The notes under the pieces: generated by a model
The model's input: the letters and a program-made list of their open reading frames with translations, nothing else
What the model was told of the DNA's origin: nothing
Databases searched by the model: none
Translations under genes and position numbers: made by a program
Source of the DNA: Pseudomonas viridiflava
Lineage (GTDB): Bacteria; Pseudomonadota; Gammaproteobacteria; Pseudomonadales; Pseudomonadaceae
Direction of reading: 5' to 3'
Assembly: GCF_900582195.1 (NCBI RefSeq)
Contig: NZ_UTHA01000171.1
Coordinates: 20,558 to 84,557, forward strand
DNA: 64,000 nt
Shown: positions 33,407-42,008 of the stretch, piece after piece
Layout of the letters: the number at the start of each line of letters is the position of its first letter
How positions within the stretch are numbered: the first letter of the stretch is position 1

Positions 33407-33925
33407 ATGATCCGACTGTTCAAATCCCTGTTTGTTTTTTCTGTGTTGTCGCTTGCCGCGGTGTGCGCGTCAGCGGACGAGCCGAGCATTACCTGGCCGG
33501 CGGGTTGGCAAGTCGAGGCGCTGCCAGAGTCATCTGCACAGGTTACCCGTCAGCGTGCGGCCAAAAACGACGCCGATGGCAATCAGGTGATGGTGATGGA
33601 ATTGACCATGACTCAGGTTGAGGAGGGCCATCAGGTCAATCTGCAAGGCGTGCTGCTGGAGATGCGCAAGTCGATACAGAAGGACTTCTTCCGGGGTGGC
33701 TACCAAAGTGTTTGCAATAAAGTGCATCCGGCAACGCTGGGTACTTTGTCGGCACTGGAAACCACTTGCACGATCACCGAAAACGGTCGCCATGTGTTGT
33801 CGCAAACCCTGGTGGCGGCGGTCAAGGCGGACAAGGCTTATGTTCTTTCCTACGCCGGACAGGCGGAGGTTTATAAGGCGAGCGCAGACGAGATAGTGGC
33901 GGTGAGAAACAGCTTGAAACTTTAA
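33407..33925 (+). CDS. Secreted DUF4946-like protein
   Basis: The 172-residue product begins with a Sec signal peptide (MIRLFKSLFVFSVLSLAAVCASA, predicted cut before DEP), so it is periplasmic or secreted. The mature part has ITWPAGWQVEALP, a segment with repeated hydrophobic strands, and two cysteines (YQSVCNKVHP and ETTCTITENG) that could form a disulfide. I recall this pattern as DUF4946, a family of unknown function in pseudomonads. The ATG at 33407 is preferred to an upstream GTG because it begins directly at the signal peptide. Confidence 0.75.
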   Translation: MIRLFKSLFVFSVLSLAAVCASADEPSITWPAGWQVEALPESSAQVTRQRAAKNDADGNQVMVMELTMTQVEEGHQVNLQGVLLEMRKSIQKDFFRGGYQSVCNKVHPATLGTLSALETTCTITENGRHVLSQTLVAAVKADKAYVLSYAGQAEVYKASADEIVAVRNSLKL

Positions 33926-34101
33926 GTCGCTGTACTCTTCATGGCTTGATTACATACCCGAAGGGATTAAGCAAAAAGTTTAACGCTGGGCTGCGATCGC
34001 AACATTGCGCAGCAAAATGTTTAGCGCTCTGACTCAGCCGCGTTACAGAAAAGTCGAAAATTGTTAGATGAAATTCATTTCATTTGTTAAATATTGTCAA
34101 T

Positions 34102-34128
34102 AAAAAAGCCCTGCATCATGCAGGGCTT
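34102..34128 (-). terminator. Intrinsic terminator of mvaU
   Basis: AAGCCCTGCAT and ATGCAGGGCTT form an 11-bp stem around a single C; the A run at 34102-34107 gives a U tract in leftward transcripts. It is 17 bases past the mvaU stop. Confidence 0.9.
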
Positions 34129-34144
34129 GTTTGTTGGCGTCGGA

Positions 34145-34510
34145 TTAACCGCGCAACCAGGAATCAACGGTGGCTGCACCGTATTGTTCCTTCCAGGCTT
34201 TCAAGCCGCGGTGGTTGCCGCCCTTGGTTTCGATCAGTTCACCGGTGTGTGGGTTGTGATACACCTTGACCACGCGAGCGCGGCGGGTTTTAGGCGCTGC
34301 AGAGGTCTGCAGAGCGGATTTTGCCGGGTTCGGATCGAGAATGGCGATGATCTCTTTCAGGCCTTTGCCATACTGTTTCATCAGCCCCTGGAGCTTTTCT
34401 TCGAATTCGATTTCTTTCTTGAGCCCGGCATCGTTCTTCAGTGACTCCAGCTGCTTGAGCTGTTCCTGAAGGGCCTTTTCAGCTGCACGAAATTCAGCGA
34501 GTCTGGACAA
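34145..34510 (-). CDS. mvaU: H-NS-like xenogeneic silencer of the MvaT/MvaU family
   Basis: The 121-residue protein has an N-terminal coiled-coil oligomerisation part (SRLAEFRAAEKALQEQLKQL) and the C-terminal DNA-binding region VVKVYHNPHTGELIETKGGNHRGLKAW, matching MvaU more than MvaT from memory. Such proteins coat AT-rich DNA and silence acquired genes, so they are natural candidates to control the AT-rich cluster at 17.7-26.5 kb. The start is a TTG at 34510 with GGAG eight bases upstream; a longer frame to 34552 lacks a good ribosome binding site. A leftward terminator follows. Confidence 0.93.
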   Translation of the reverse strand: MSRLAEFRAAEKALQEQLKQLESLKNDAGLKKEIEFEEKLQGLMKQYGKGLKEIIAILDPNPAKSALQTSAAPKTRRARVVKVYHNPHTGELIETKGGNHRGLKAWKEQYGAATVDSWLRG

Positions 34511-34743
34511 TATCTTTACTCCAATAGTGTGTTCGGCTGATACCAACCGCAAACAAAGCTATAAGCCAAGAGCCTTGAAGCGACTCGGTGATAAATGGCT
34601 CACCTGCCAATCTGCTCAGGTTGAAAAAATTGTAGTAGTTAATGCGCCAAGAGTAAATCCTGATGTTGTCTTCATGTAACAATAGCGGTCTTTTGTATCA
34701 ATTTGGTGCGCCAGGTCGGTACGCTCGTCTTAATCCGGCTTAG

Positions 34744-36279
34744 TTAATGGTGAGTTAATGCGCTGATGAAATCCGCGGCCGGCATCGGTTTGCCGAACAG
34801 GTAGCCTTGCAGGAAGTTGACGTGATGCGCGGTCAGATAATCGGCTTGCGCCTGAGTCTCGACACCTTCGGCAACAATACCCAGGTCAAGCTTGGCCGAC
34901 AGTTCGATAATGGTGTCGAGAATGTGTCGGGACAGTGCATCGATGCCGATCATGGCGACAAAACTCTGATCGATCTTGAGGAAGTCCACATTGAATTTGC
35001 GCAAGTAGCCGAGGCTTGAGTGGCCGGTGCCGAAGTCGTCAATTGCGATCTTCACGCCCAGCGCGTGCAGTTGCTCGAACAGTTGCCGGGTGATGTCGGT
35101 CGGTTCGATCAATTCGCGCTCGGTCAACTCCAGCACCAGGTTGATGCTGTCGGGCGCGAACGCAGCGAGGAACGTGCGGCAGTCCGCCACCAGCTCCAGA
35201 TCCTTGCAGTGGCTGGCGGTGATATTGATGCCGATATGAAACGGCGGGGTGAACGTTGCTGACAATGGCCCCAGCAGCGCTGCGGTTTGTTGCATAAGTG
35301 CGCGGGTCATCGGCACGATCAGACCCGAATGCTCGGCGAACGGAATAAACAGATCCGGGCGCACCAGGCCTTCTTTGGGGTGTGTCCAGCGCATCAAGAC
35401 TTCGGCCCCCGACCATGCCTTGCTCTCGCCATGCACCACCGGCTGGAAGTAAGGAATGAACTCGCCAGCCTCGAGCGCCCGGAGCATCTCGTGGCTCGGT
35501 GAAGTCGAGCGCTTCTGCAAGACATGGCCAATGGCGCCCGAGACCACGCCAAAAAAGATCAACAGACTGAATAGCGGCGGATATTCATCGGCCATGTAGC
35601 GCCAGGTTTCGCCCTCCGGAAAACCCGCAGAAACACCGAACGCATAGCGTGAAGAATCCAAGGTGTTTTGCGCTATCGGCAGCGCGGGCAGGGTGCCGCT
35701 ATGCACTTTGCCGTCGGCCGACAGCCAGTTGTCGCCTACTTGCAACACCAGCAGCATGTGCCGGCCGATCAGACGCAACATGTTGCTCAGATGGTAACCA
35801 TCCAGGGTGGTCAGGGCGCCGCCGCGACCTTCGCTGAGCCGATAGACCAGCAGAGCGGTGTTGGGTGTCACCGGGTTGCCATTCATCAGCCACAACTTGC
35901 CCTGGTTGTAGTCGCCTGCGTTGACGGCTTCTTTATAGTCGCCAAACAACGAGCTGCAATAGAGGTTGTCGTCCCACACCAGATTGGTCGAACGCACGAA
36001 CGGGCGACGGGTTACTTGCTCGCGCAAGGCGAGTTTGACGTTCTCGCAGGTCTGGCCGGCCAGTGGCAGCAACTCATGGGCGGCCTGGGCGGTGTTGTCG
36101 AGCATCAACTCGAATTGGCGCAACGCCTCTTCGGCAGTCTGTCGTGAACCTTGCTCCAGCGTGCGTTCGGCTTGCAAATAAAGGATCGCGCTGCCCAGCA
36201 GCACTGGCAGCGAACCGCTGAGCAGCGTGAAAACGATGCGGGTGCTGCGCTTGCGGCGGGGTCTGACGGTCAACGGCAT
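34744..36279 (-). CDS. Membrane cyclic-di-GMP phosphodiesterase with CSS-motif sensor and EAL domain
   Basis: The 511-residue protein has a first membrane helix (IVFTLLSGSLPVLLGSAILYL), a periplasmic CSS-motif domain with QTCENVK and NLYCSSLFG, a second helix (LFSLLIFFGVVSGAIGHVL, about residues 237-255) and a cytoplasmic EAL domain. The EAL motif reads GAEVLMRW, so it is an EVL variant; LELTERE, IAIDDFGTGHSSLGYL and KIDQSFV retain the metal and loop residues needed for hydrolysis. In PdeC-type enzymes the periplasmic disulfide controls activity and proteolysis. No GGDEF domain is present. It is a single gene, leftward. Confidence 0.93.
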   Translation of the reverse strand: MPLTVRPRRKRSTRIVFTLLSGSLPVLLGSAILYLQAERTLEQGSRQTAEEALRQFELMLDNTAQAAHELLPLAGQTCENVKLALREQVTRRPFVRSTNLVWDDNLYCSSLFGDYKEAVNAGDYNQGKLWLMNGNPVTPNTALLVYRLSEGRGGALTTLDGYHLSNMLRLIGRHMLLVLQVGDNWLSADGKVHSGTLPALPIAQNTLDSSRYAFGVSAGFPEGETWRYMADEYPPLFSLLIFFGVVSGAIGHVLQKRSTSPSHEMLRALEAGEFIPYFQPVVHGESKAWSGAEVLMRWTHPKEGLVRPDLFIPFAEHSGLIVPMTRALMQQTAALLGPLSATFTPPFHIGINITASHCKDLELVADCRTFLAAFAPDSINLVLELTERELIEPTDITRQLFEQLHALGVKIAIDDFGTGHSSLGYLRKFNVDFLKIDQSFVAMIGIDALSRHILDTIIELSAKLDLGIVAEGVETQAQADYLTAHHVNFLQGYLFGKPMPAADFISALTHH

Positions 36280-36397
36280 GGGCGCATCCTGTCGCGGTGG
36301 AGTGGGGCTCTCGAATGCAGGCCGGGTAACGGCGCGCCGCTGAAAAAAACATCAGCCAGAGGGGAGAATAGAAGGCAGAAGGCGCTTGCGCCGCTCA

Positions 36398-37267
36398 TCA
36401 ATGATGTATTCGCGTCGCCAGTTCGATAAACGCCAGAGTGGCGGGGGACGCCTGGCGCTGATCGAGGACGGCAAGTCCAACCTGGCGCTGCACAGCGGGC
36501 AGCAATGGCTTCTTCACGTAGCGAGGTGAGGCATCGTCCGGCAATGACCCTTCGGCGACAATCGTGATGGCATCGCCACGGCTGACCGTGTCGAGGGTGC
36601 TGAGCAGTTGCGAGCAGCGATAGCGTATGTTCGGTTGCAAACGCGCGGCCGTGAACAACCGCGACACCAGTTCCGAAGAACCGGCCTCGGTCAGCACGAA
36701 TGGGGCGTCGCACAAATCTTCGAGGCTCAACGCCGATCGTGTTGCCAAGGCATGCCCTTTCGGGAGCAGGGCAACCATCTGATCTTCGAGCAAGGCAAAC
36801 GTGTCGAAGCGCTCTTCGGGCAGCACCACGAAACCGATGTCGATCCGGCGCTCTTCCAGCCATTGAATCACTTGGCGGTCCGGGCCTTCATCAATGTGCA
36901 CCTCGATGCCCGGATGCGCTTCTCGATAGCGCCGCAGGATGTTGGGCAACAGTTTGATCGATGAGGTTGGCCCGAACGAGCCGATGCGCAAGGTGCCGCT
37001 TTTCATACCGCGCGCATCGGCTGCTTCCTGACGCAAGGTGTTGGCCAGACCGAGCATGGCGCGGGCGCGAAGCAACAGTTGCTCGCCGATATCGCTGAGT
37101 TCCACTGTCGACTGGTGCCGACGCAGCAGCTCGACCCCCAGTTCCTGCTCCAGCGCCTTCATCGCATGGGACACCGCCGACTGTGAAATCCCCAGCCGAT
37201 GCGCCGCGAGGGTAAAGCCGCGCAATTCGGCGACCAGCGAGAAGATCTCCAACTGCGTGAGGGTCAT
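36398..37267 (-). CDS. LysR-family transcriptional regulator
   Basis: The 289-residue protein begins with the classical LysR helix-turn-helix (LEIFSLVAELRGFTLAAHRLGISQSAVSHAMKALEQELG) and continues with a periplasmic-binding-protein-like effector domain (GTLRIGSFGPTSSIKLLPNIL...). It is divergent from the EamA transporter gene with 78 bases between starts, the usual layout of a LysR regulator and its target. A T-N11-A type box is expected there but I do not assign one. Confidence 0.92.
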   Translation of the reverse strand: MTLTQLEIFSLVAELRGFTLAAHRLGISQSAVSHAMKALEQELGVELLRRHQSTVELSDIGEQLLLRARAMLGLANTLRQEAADARGMKSGTLRIGSFGPTSSIKLLPNILRRYREAHPGIEVHIDEGPDRQVIQWLEERRIDIGFVVLPEERFDTFALLEDQMVALLPKGHALATRSALSLEDLCDAPFVLTEAGSSELVSRLFTAARLQPNIRYRCSQLLSTLDTVSRGDAITIVAEGSLPDDASPRYVKKPLLPAVQRQVGLAVLDQRQASPATLAFIELATRIHH

Positions 37268-37345
37268 GAGTATTTGCTCATTTTACGATGACAGAGAATG
37301 AGGTGAATGATACGGCATTCCTCAAGTTCCTGGATCTGGAGCATC

Positions 37346-38293
37346 ATGCGCAACGTCGAGCAGCTGCACACAACATCGTCGGATATTCCTGTTTACCTGA
37401 CACTGGCGGCGGTCACCATGATCTGGGGCGGGACCTTTGTCGCCGGGCGGTTCCTGGCTGGCAGCCTGAGCCCGATGTTCGCCGCCAGCCTGCGCTTCTT
37501 GCTGGCCAGTGCGGCGCTGCTCGGCTTTTTGTGGCTGGCGCGGATCCCCTTGGCGCGACCGACACCCCGGCAGTGGATGCAACTGATGCTCTTGGGGTTC
37601 TTCGGGATTTTCTTCTACAACCTGTGCTTCTTTTACGGTCTGCAATACATCAACGCCTCGCGGGCTTCGTTGATCGTCGCGTTAAACCCGGCGGTAATCG
37701 GTCTGGCCTCGTGGTGGTTGTTCAAAGAGCGCTTTGGCCGGATCAAAGTCGCCGGCATCGCCACCTGCATTGTCGGAGCCGGTCTGGTGATCGTCAGTCG
37801 CAATCCGCAATTACTGGCTGCAACGCTTGATGCATGGATCGGTGATCTGTTGATTCTCGGCTGTGTGCTGGGCTGGGGCGTTTACTCGTTGTTTTCCCGT
37901 GAATTGAATCAGACGCTGGGGCCGGTGCAGACCGTGACGTACTCGATCCTGATCGGCACGGTCATGTTGTGGATTGTCGCGGTTGTACGCGGCGAGGTGA
38001 GCTGGCAGGCGCTGAATAACCTCGGCCTGCCGCAATGGCTGAGCCTGACCTACCTCGGCGTTCTCGGCTCGGCCCTGGCCTACATCGGCTACTACGATGG
38101 CCTGCGTAAAATCGGCGCGACGCGCAGCGGCGTGTTTATCGCGCTCAACCCGTTGACGGCGGTCATCCTTGGCGCGTTGCTGTTGGGCGAACAACTGACG
38201 CCGGCCATGTGCCTCGGTGGTGCGCTGATCCTGGGCGGCATCTACCTGTGCAACAAACCCCTTGCAGCGGGCGCAAAAAAGCGGATTTTATAG
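37346..38293 (+). CDS. EamA/DMT-family transporter
   Basis: The 315-residue protein has ten hydrophobic segments in two EamA repeats. AAVTMIWGGTFVAGRFLAG opens the first, NLCFFYGLQYINASRASLIVALNPAVIGL ends it, and LGSALAYIGYYDGLRKIGATRSGVFIALNPLTAVILGALLLGEQL ends the second. Such proteins export amino acids or related metabolites. I chose the ATG at 37346 with GGAG upstream rather than the longer frame. It is divergent from, and probably controlled by, the LysR regulator next to it. Confidence 0.9.
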   Translation: MRNVEQLHTTSSDIPVYLTLAAVTMIWGGTFVAGRFLAGSLSPMFAASLRFLLASAALLGFLWLARIPLARPTPRQWMQLMLLGFFGIFFYNLCFFYGLQYINASRASLIVALNPAVIGLASWWLFKERFGRIKVAGIATCIVGAGLVIVSRNPQLLAATLDAWIGDLLILGCVLGWGVYSLFSRELNQTLGPVQTVTYSILIGTVMLWIVAVVRGEVSWQALNNLGLPQWLSLTYLGVLGSALAYIGYYDGLRKIGATRSGVFIALNPLTAVILGALLLGEQLTPAMCLGGALILGGIYLCNKPLAAGAKKRIL

Positions 38294-38538
38294 AGAGAGC
38301 AGACAAGCCTATTTACGCTGTGTAGAATCGGGTTACGCATACAATAATAATCGTCTTCTGGCAGCAGAAGCCTCGCCCGCAAGAGCCTTGGGTCGACAAT
38401 GAAGATATTCGGGTTTCAACTGATCTACGGTGACTTCCTCGCCCGCAGTGTGCGTGGCATCTCCTGCGCGCCACCCACCGACCTCGCATGACTGACAAAT
38501 AACCCTGGTTAATTGATAAGAAATGATGAGGCGCCACC

Positions 38539-39615
38539 ATGGCAGATTTATACGAAAACCCAATGGGCCTGATGGGCTTTGAATTCATCGAGCTCGCATC
38601 GCCGGTGCCGGGCACCCTGGAGCCGATCTTCGAGATCATGGGCTTCACCAAAGTCGCCACCCACCGTTCCAAGAACGTGCACCTGTACCGTCAGGGCGCG
38701 ATCAATCTGATCCTCAACAACGAACCTAACAGCGTCGCTTCATACTTCGCGGCTGAGCACGGCCCTTCGGTTTGCGGCATGGCGTTCCGCGTCAAGGATT
38801 CGCAAAAAGCTTACAACCGCGCACTGGAACTCGGCGCTCAGCCGATTCACATCGAAACCGGCCCGATGGAGCTGAACCTGCCGGCGATCAAAGGCATTGG
38901 TGGCGCGCCGCTGTATCTGATCGACCGTTTCGGCGAAGGCAGCTCGATCTACGACATCGACTTCGTGTTCCTCGAAGGCGTTGATCGCAACCCGGTCGGT
39001 GCCGGCCTGAAGATCATCGACCACCTGACCCACAACGTATATCGCGGTCGCATGGCTTACTGGGCGAACTTCTACGAGAAGCTGTTCAACTTCCGCGAGA
39101 TCCGTTACTTCGACATCAAGGGCGAGTACACCGGCCTGACCTCGAAGGCGATGACCGCACCGGACGGCATGATCCGCATCCCGCTGAACGAAGAATCGTC
39201 CAAGGGCGCGGGCCAGATCGAAGAATTCCTGATGCAGTTCAACGGCGAGGGCATCCAGCACGTTGCGTTCCTCACCGACGACCTGATCAAGACCTGGGAT
39301 CAGTTGAAGAAGATCGGCATGCGCTTCATGACCGCGCCGCCGGATACTTACTACGAAATGCTTGAAGGCCGTCTTCCGAACCACGGCGAGCCGGTTGATC
39401 AACTGCAATCGCGCGGCATTCTGCTCGACGGCGCCTCGGAGCAGGGCGACAAGCGTCTGCTGCTGCAGATCTTCTCGGAAACCCTGATGGGCCCGGTGTT
39501 CTTCGAATTCATCCAGCGCAAAGGCGATGATGGTTTCGGTGAAGGCAACTTCAAGGCCTTGTTCGAATCGATCGAGCGTGACCAGGTGCGTCGTGGTGTA
39601 CTTGCCACCGAGTAA
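38539..39615 (+). CDS. hpd: 4-hydroxyphenylpyruvate dioxygenase
   Basis: The 358-residue enzyme converts 4-hydroxyphenylpyruvate to homogentisate in tyrosine catabolism. The iron ligands appear as His162 in IDHLTHNV, His241 in GIQHVAFLTDD and Glu323 in VFFEFIQRKGDDGFGEGNF, one residue on from the usual P. fluorescens numbering. The ATG at 38539 has GATGAGGCG upstream. The gene stands alone with a strong terminator downstream; the rest of the homogentisate pathway is not in the window. Confidence 0.97.
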   Translation: MADLYENPMGLMGFEFIELASPVPGTLEPIFEIMGFTKVATHRSKNVHLYRQGAINLILNNEPNSVASYFAAEHGPSVCGMAFRVKDSQKAYNRALELGAQPIHIETGPMELNLPAIKGIGGAPLYLIDRFGEGSSIYDIDFVFLEGVDRNPVGAGLKIIDHLTHNVYRGRMAYWANFYEKLFNFREIRYFDIKGEYTGLTSKAMTAPDGMIRIPLNEESSKGAGQIEEFLMQFNGEGIQHVAFLTDDLIKTWDQLKKIGMRFMTAPPDTYYEMLEGRLPNHGEPVDQLQSRGILLDGASEQGDKRLLLQIFSETLMGPVFFEFIQRKGDDGFGEGNFKALFESIERDQVRRGVLATE

Positions 39616-39632
39616 TCCGCCACTGAAATGAA

Positions 39633-39671
39633 AAAATCCCGGCCTGCAGCGATGCAGAGCCGGGATTTTTT
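39633..39671 (+). terminator. Intrinsic terminator after hpd
   Basis: AAATCCCGGC and GCCGGGATTT form the outer stem, with an inner TGCA/TGCA pair, followed by T residues. It can also serve the leftward gene ending at 39698. Confidence 0.9.
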
Positions 39672-39697
39672 GTTTCACACAAACCCTGTGGGAGCAG

Positions 39698-40579
39698 TCA
39701 GGGGCGGCGTTGGCGCGTCAGGTGTTTGAAGCCTTCAAAGACCAGCACCACAACCGCCAGCCAGATCGGAATATACGTCAGCCATTCCCCGAACTTGATG
39801 CTCTCACCGAGCAACAACGCCACGCCAAGGAGCAGCACCGGCTCAACATAACTCAACAAGCCAAACAGACTGAACGGCAGCAAACGGCTGGCAATGATGT
39901 ACACCACCAGCGCCGATGCACTGATCAACCCCAGCAACGGAATCAGCCACAGCAACCCCGGGTATTGATCGAACACGCCGAAACCTTGCTCGCCACCCTG
40001 CACAAACCAGTATGCCACCGGCAGCATCAGCGTCATGTCGACCCACAATCCACCGAGGTTGTCAGTCTTCAGGAATTTGCGCAGCACGAAGTACAGCGGG
40101 TAGCCAACCACGACCACCAGGGTCGCCCAGGAAAATCCACCCACCTGATACAGCTCGTTCACCACACCCAGGGATGCGAAGAACACCGCGACCTTCTGCA
40201 GGTACGACAGGCTCTCGCCATAGGCAATCCGCCCGGTCAACACCATCGCCAGTGGCAGCAGGAAATAGCCCAGCGAGACGTCGAGGCTGTAGCCGTTGAG
40301 CGGCGCCCACATGAACAGCCACAGTTGCACACCGAGCAGAGCGGCCGAGACGATCAGCCCGGCCACCAGTTTCGGCTTGGCCACAACCACACGAATCAGC
40401 TCAAGCACCCGCCGCCATTCCCCGGACACCAGCATGAACACGGTCATGCAAGGCACTGTCAGCAGCATTCGCCAGCCAAAGATCTCCACGCCACTCAACG
40501 GCGTGAGCAACGAGGTGTAGTAATACATGACGGCAAACAGCACCGAGGCTGAAACCGATAGAGCGATACCTTTAGACAA
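39698..40579 (-). CDS. rarD: RarD-like EamA/DMT transporter
   Basis: The 293-residue inner-membrane protein has about ten hydrophobic segments. SASVLFAVMYYYTSLLTPLSGVEIFGWRMLLTVP, WAPLNGYSLDVSLGYFLLPL and YVEPVLLLGVALLLGES match the RarD subgroup of EamA proteins. RarD was named for chloramphenicol sensitivity, but its substrate is unknown. It points leftward toward hpd and shares its terminator. Upstream, a REP pair separates it from the aldo/keto reductase gene. Confidence 0.85.
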   Translation of the reverse strand: MSKGIALSVSASVLFAVMYYYTSLLTPLSGVEIFGWRMLLTVPCMTVFMLVSGEWRRVLELIRVVVAKPKLVAGLIVSAALLGVQLWLFMWAPLNGYSLDVSLGYFLLPLAMVLTGRIAYGESLSYLQKVAVFFASLGVVNELYQVGGFSWATLVVVVGYPLYFVLRKFLKTDNLGGLWVDMTLMLPVAYWFVQGGEQGFGVFDQYPGLLWLIPLLGLISASALVVYIIASRLLPFSLFGLLSYVEPVLLLGVALLLGESIKFGEWLTYIPIWLAVVVLVFEGFKHLTRQRRP

Positions 40580-40690
40580 ACTGTCCTCTCGGGCTGATGG
40601 TCAAACAGGGCGCGAAGGATACGTGGTTTTTGTGCTGGATATTGGCCGAGTGATCAATATTCCCCACATCCTGAAGATAAGCACAAAACC

Positions 40691-40780
40691 TGTGGGAGCG
40701 AGCCTGCTCGCGAAAGCGGTGTGCCAGACAACGCAGATGTTGAATGTGCCGGCCTCTTCGCGAGCAGGCTCGCTCCCACA
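40691..40780. repeat. REP pair (REPIN-like), TGTGGGAGC arms outward, 42-base core
   Basis: A REP copy at 40691-40714 (TGTGGGAGCGAGCC...CGCGAA) and its inverted copy at 40757-40780 enclose 42 bases containing GATGTTGA and CCGG. The same geometry and core motifs recur at 61248-61337. It lies upstream of rarD and downstream of the aldo/keto reductase gene. Confidence 0.93.
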
Positions 40781-40814
40781 ATGGATTTGTATTGCCCCCC
40801 GCAATCTGCTTGCT

Positions 40815-41828
40815 TCAAGCCGAACGCGGTTTACGCCCAGACACAAAATGGCTCACATCGTTGAACCCCGGTGTCGATGAATGCCCCGGTGTCACCAGCG
40901 AGTCGATAAACGCTTCATCCTCCGCCGTGATCTTCACCGCTTGCGCTTTGCTGTAGGCATCCCATTGCGCTTCAGTGCGCGGCCCGACAATCGCTGACGT
41001 TACCGCGCCGTTGTTCAACACCCAGGCAATCGCAAACTCGACCATGCCGACCCCGCGTTGCTCGGTGTACTGCTGAATCTGCTGGGCAATGCGCAGCGAT
41101 TCGACGCGCCACTCGGTTTCCAGAATGCGCTTGTCCTGACGCCCGGCGCGGCTGTTGGCGTCCGGTTGGACGTCCGGCGCGTACTTGCCACTGAGCACGC
41201 CACGGGCCAGCGGACTGTAAGGCACCACACCGAGGCCATAGGTTTGCGCCGCCGTAATCTGTTCGGTCTCGGCCTGACGGTTGACGATGTTGTACAACGG
41301 CTGGCTGATCACCGGACGATCAACGCCAAGGTTGTCAGCGATGCGAATCACCTCGGCGATCCGCCAGCCGCGGTAGTTCGACAAGCCCCAATAACGAATC
41401 TTGCCTTGACGAATCAGATCGCCAATCGCCGATACGCTCACTTCAAGCGGCGTGTTGTGGTCTTCGCGGTGCAGGTAATAGATGTCGAGATAGTCGGTGC
41501 CGAGCCGAGTCAGGCTGGCATCGATGCCATTGAAGATATGTTTGCGGCTCAAGCCGCTGCGGTTCGGCACACCGTCCACCGGGCCGAAACCGACCTTGGT
41601 CGCCAGCACCCACTCATGCCGATGGCGGGCAATCGCTTCACCGACGATCTCTTCGGAACGGCCGTTGGTGTAGACGTCGGCGGTGTCGATGAAATTGATT
41701 CCCTGATCCCAGGCCCTGTCGATGATGCGCAGCGAATCCTCGGCGCTCGTCTGCTCGCCAAACATCATCGTGCCGAGGGTGAGGGTGGACACCTGCAATC
41801 CTGAGTGACCGAGTGTGCGATAGCTCAT
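40815..41828 (-). CDS. Aldo/keto reductase
   Basis: The 337-residue protein is an NADPH-dependent aldo/keto reductase barrel. The catalytic tetrad is visible as Asp in FIDTADVYTNG, Tyr four residues on, Lys in VLATKVGFG and His in DIYYLHREDHNTP. GLSNYRGWRIAEVI and VDRPVISQPLYNIVNRQAE are standard for the YghZ/YajO-like group. The substrate is unknown. It lies alone; the strand and the REP pair downstream separate it from rarD. Confidence 0.93.
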   Translation of the reverse strand: MSYRTLGHSGLQVSTLTLGTMMFGEQTSAEDSLRIIDRAWDQGINFIDTADVYTNGRSEEIVGEAIARHRHEWVLATKVGFGPVDGVPNRSGLSRKHIFNGIDASLTRLGTDYLDIYYLHREDHNTPLEVSVSAIGDLIRQGKIRYWGLSNYRGWRIAEVIRIADNLGVDRPVISQPLYNIVNRQAETEQITAAQTYGLGVVPYSPLARGVLSGKYAPDVQPDANSRAGRQDKRILETEWRVESLRIAQQIQQYTEQRGVGMVEFAIAWVLNNGAVTSAIVGPRTEAQWDAYSKAQAVKITAEDEAFIDSLVTPGHSSTPGFNDVSHFVSGRKPRSA

Positions 41829-41913
41829 GCCGAAATCCTTTTATCGGTGGGAAAGGGTTAATCAAATACCAGAAGCGTGCGATACGGCAAAGTGAATTAT
41901 TGGTTCAACGCAG

Positions 41914-41951
41914 CCCTCACCCTGACCTTCTCCCGGAGGGAGAGGGGACTG
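41914..41951. repeat. Third copy of the CCCTCACCC...TCTCCC/GGGAGAGGGG repeat
   Basis: CCCTCACCCTGACCTTCTCC followed by GGAGGGAGAGGGGACTG shares the layout of both arms at 32560-32736. It forms a hairpin of its own (TCTCCC/GGGAGA). Confidence 0.75.
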
Positions 41952-41963
41952 ACCTGCACCAAA

Positions 41964-41995
41964 TAAAAAACGGCCCTGAAAAGGGCCGTTCTTCT
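41964..41995 (-). terminator. Intrinsic terminator of the MFS gene (leftward)
   Basis: ACGGCCCT (41970-41977) pairs with AGGGCCGT (41982-41989); the A-rich run before it gives a U tract in leftward transcripts, 20 bases past the MFS stop. Confidence 0.85.
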
Positions 41996-42008
41996 TTGCA
42001 TCAATCGC

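Noticed and set aside
39680..39700. Seventh REP copy after hpd
   Set aside because: Only the first half (CCTGTGGGAGCAG) matches, and no partner copy is nearby, so it was not listed as a REP pair.
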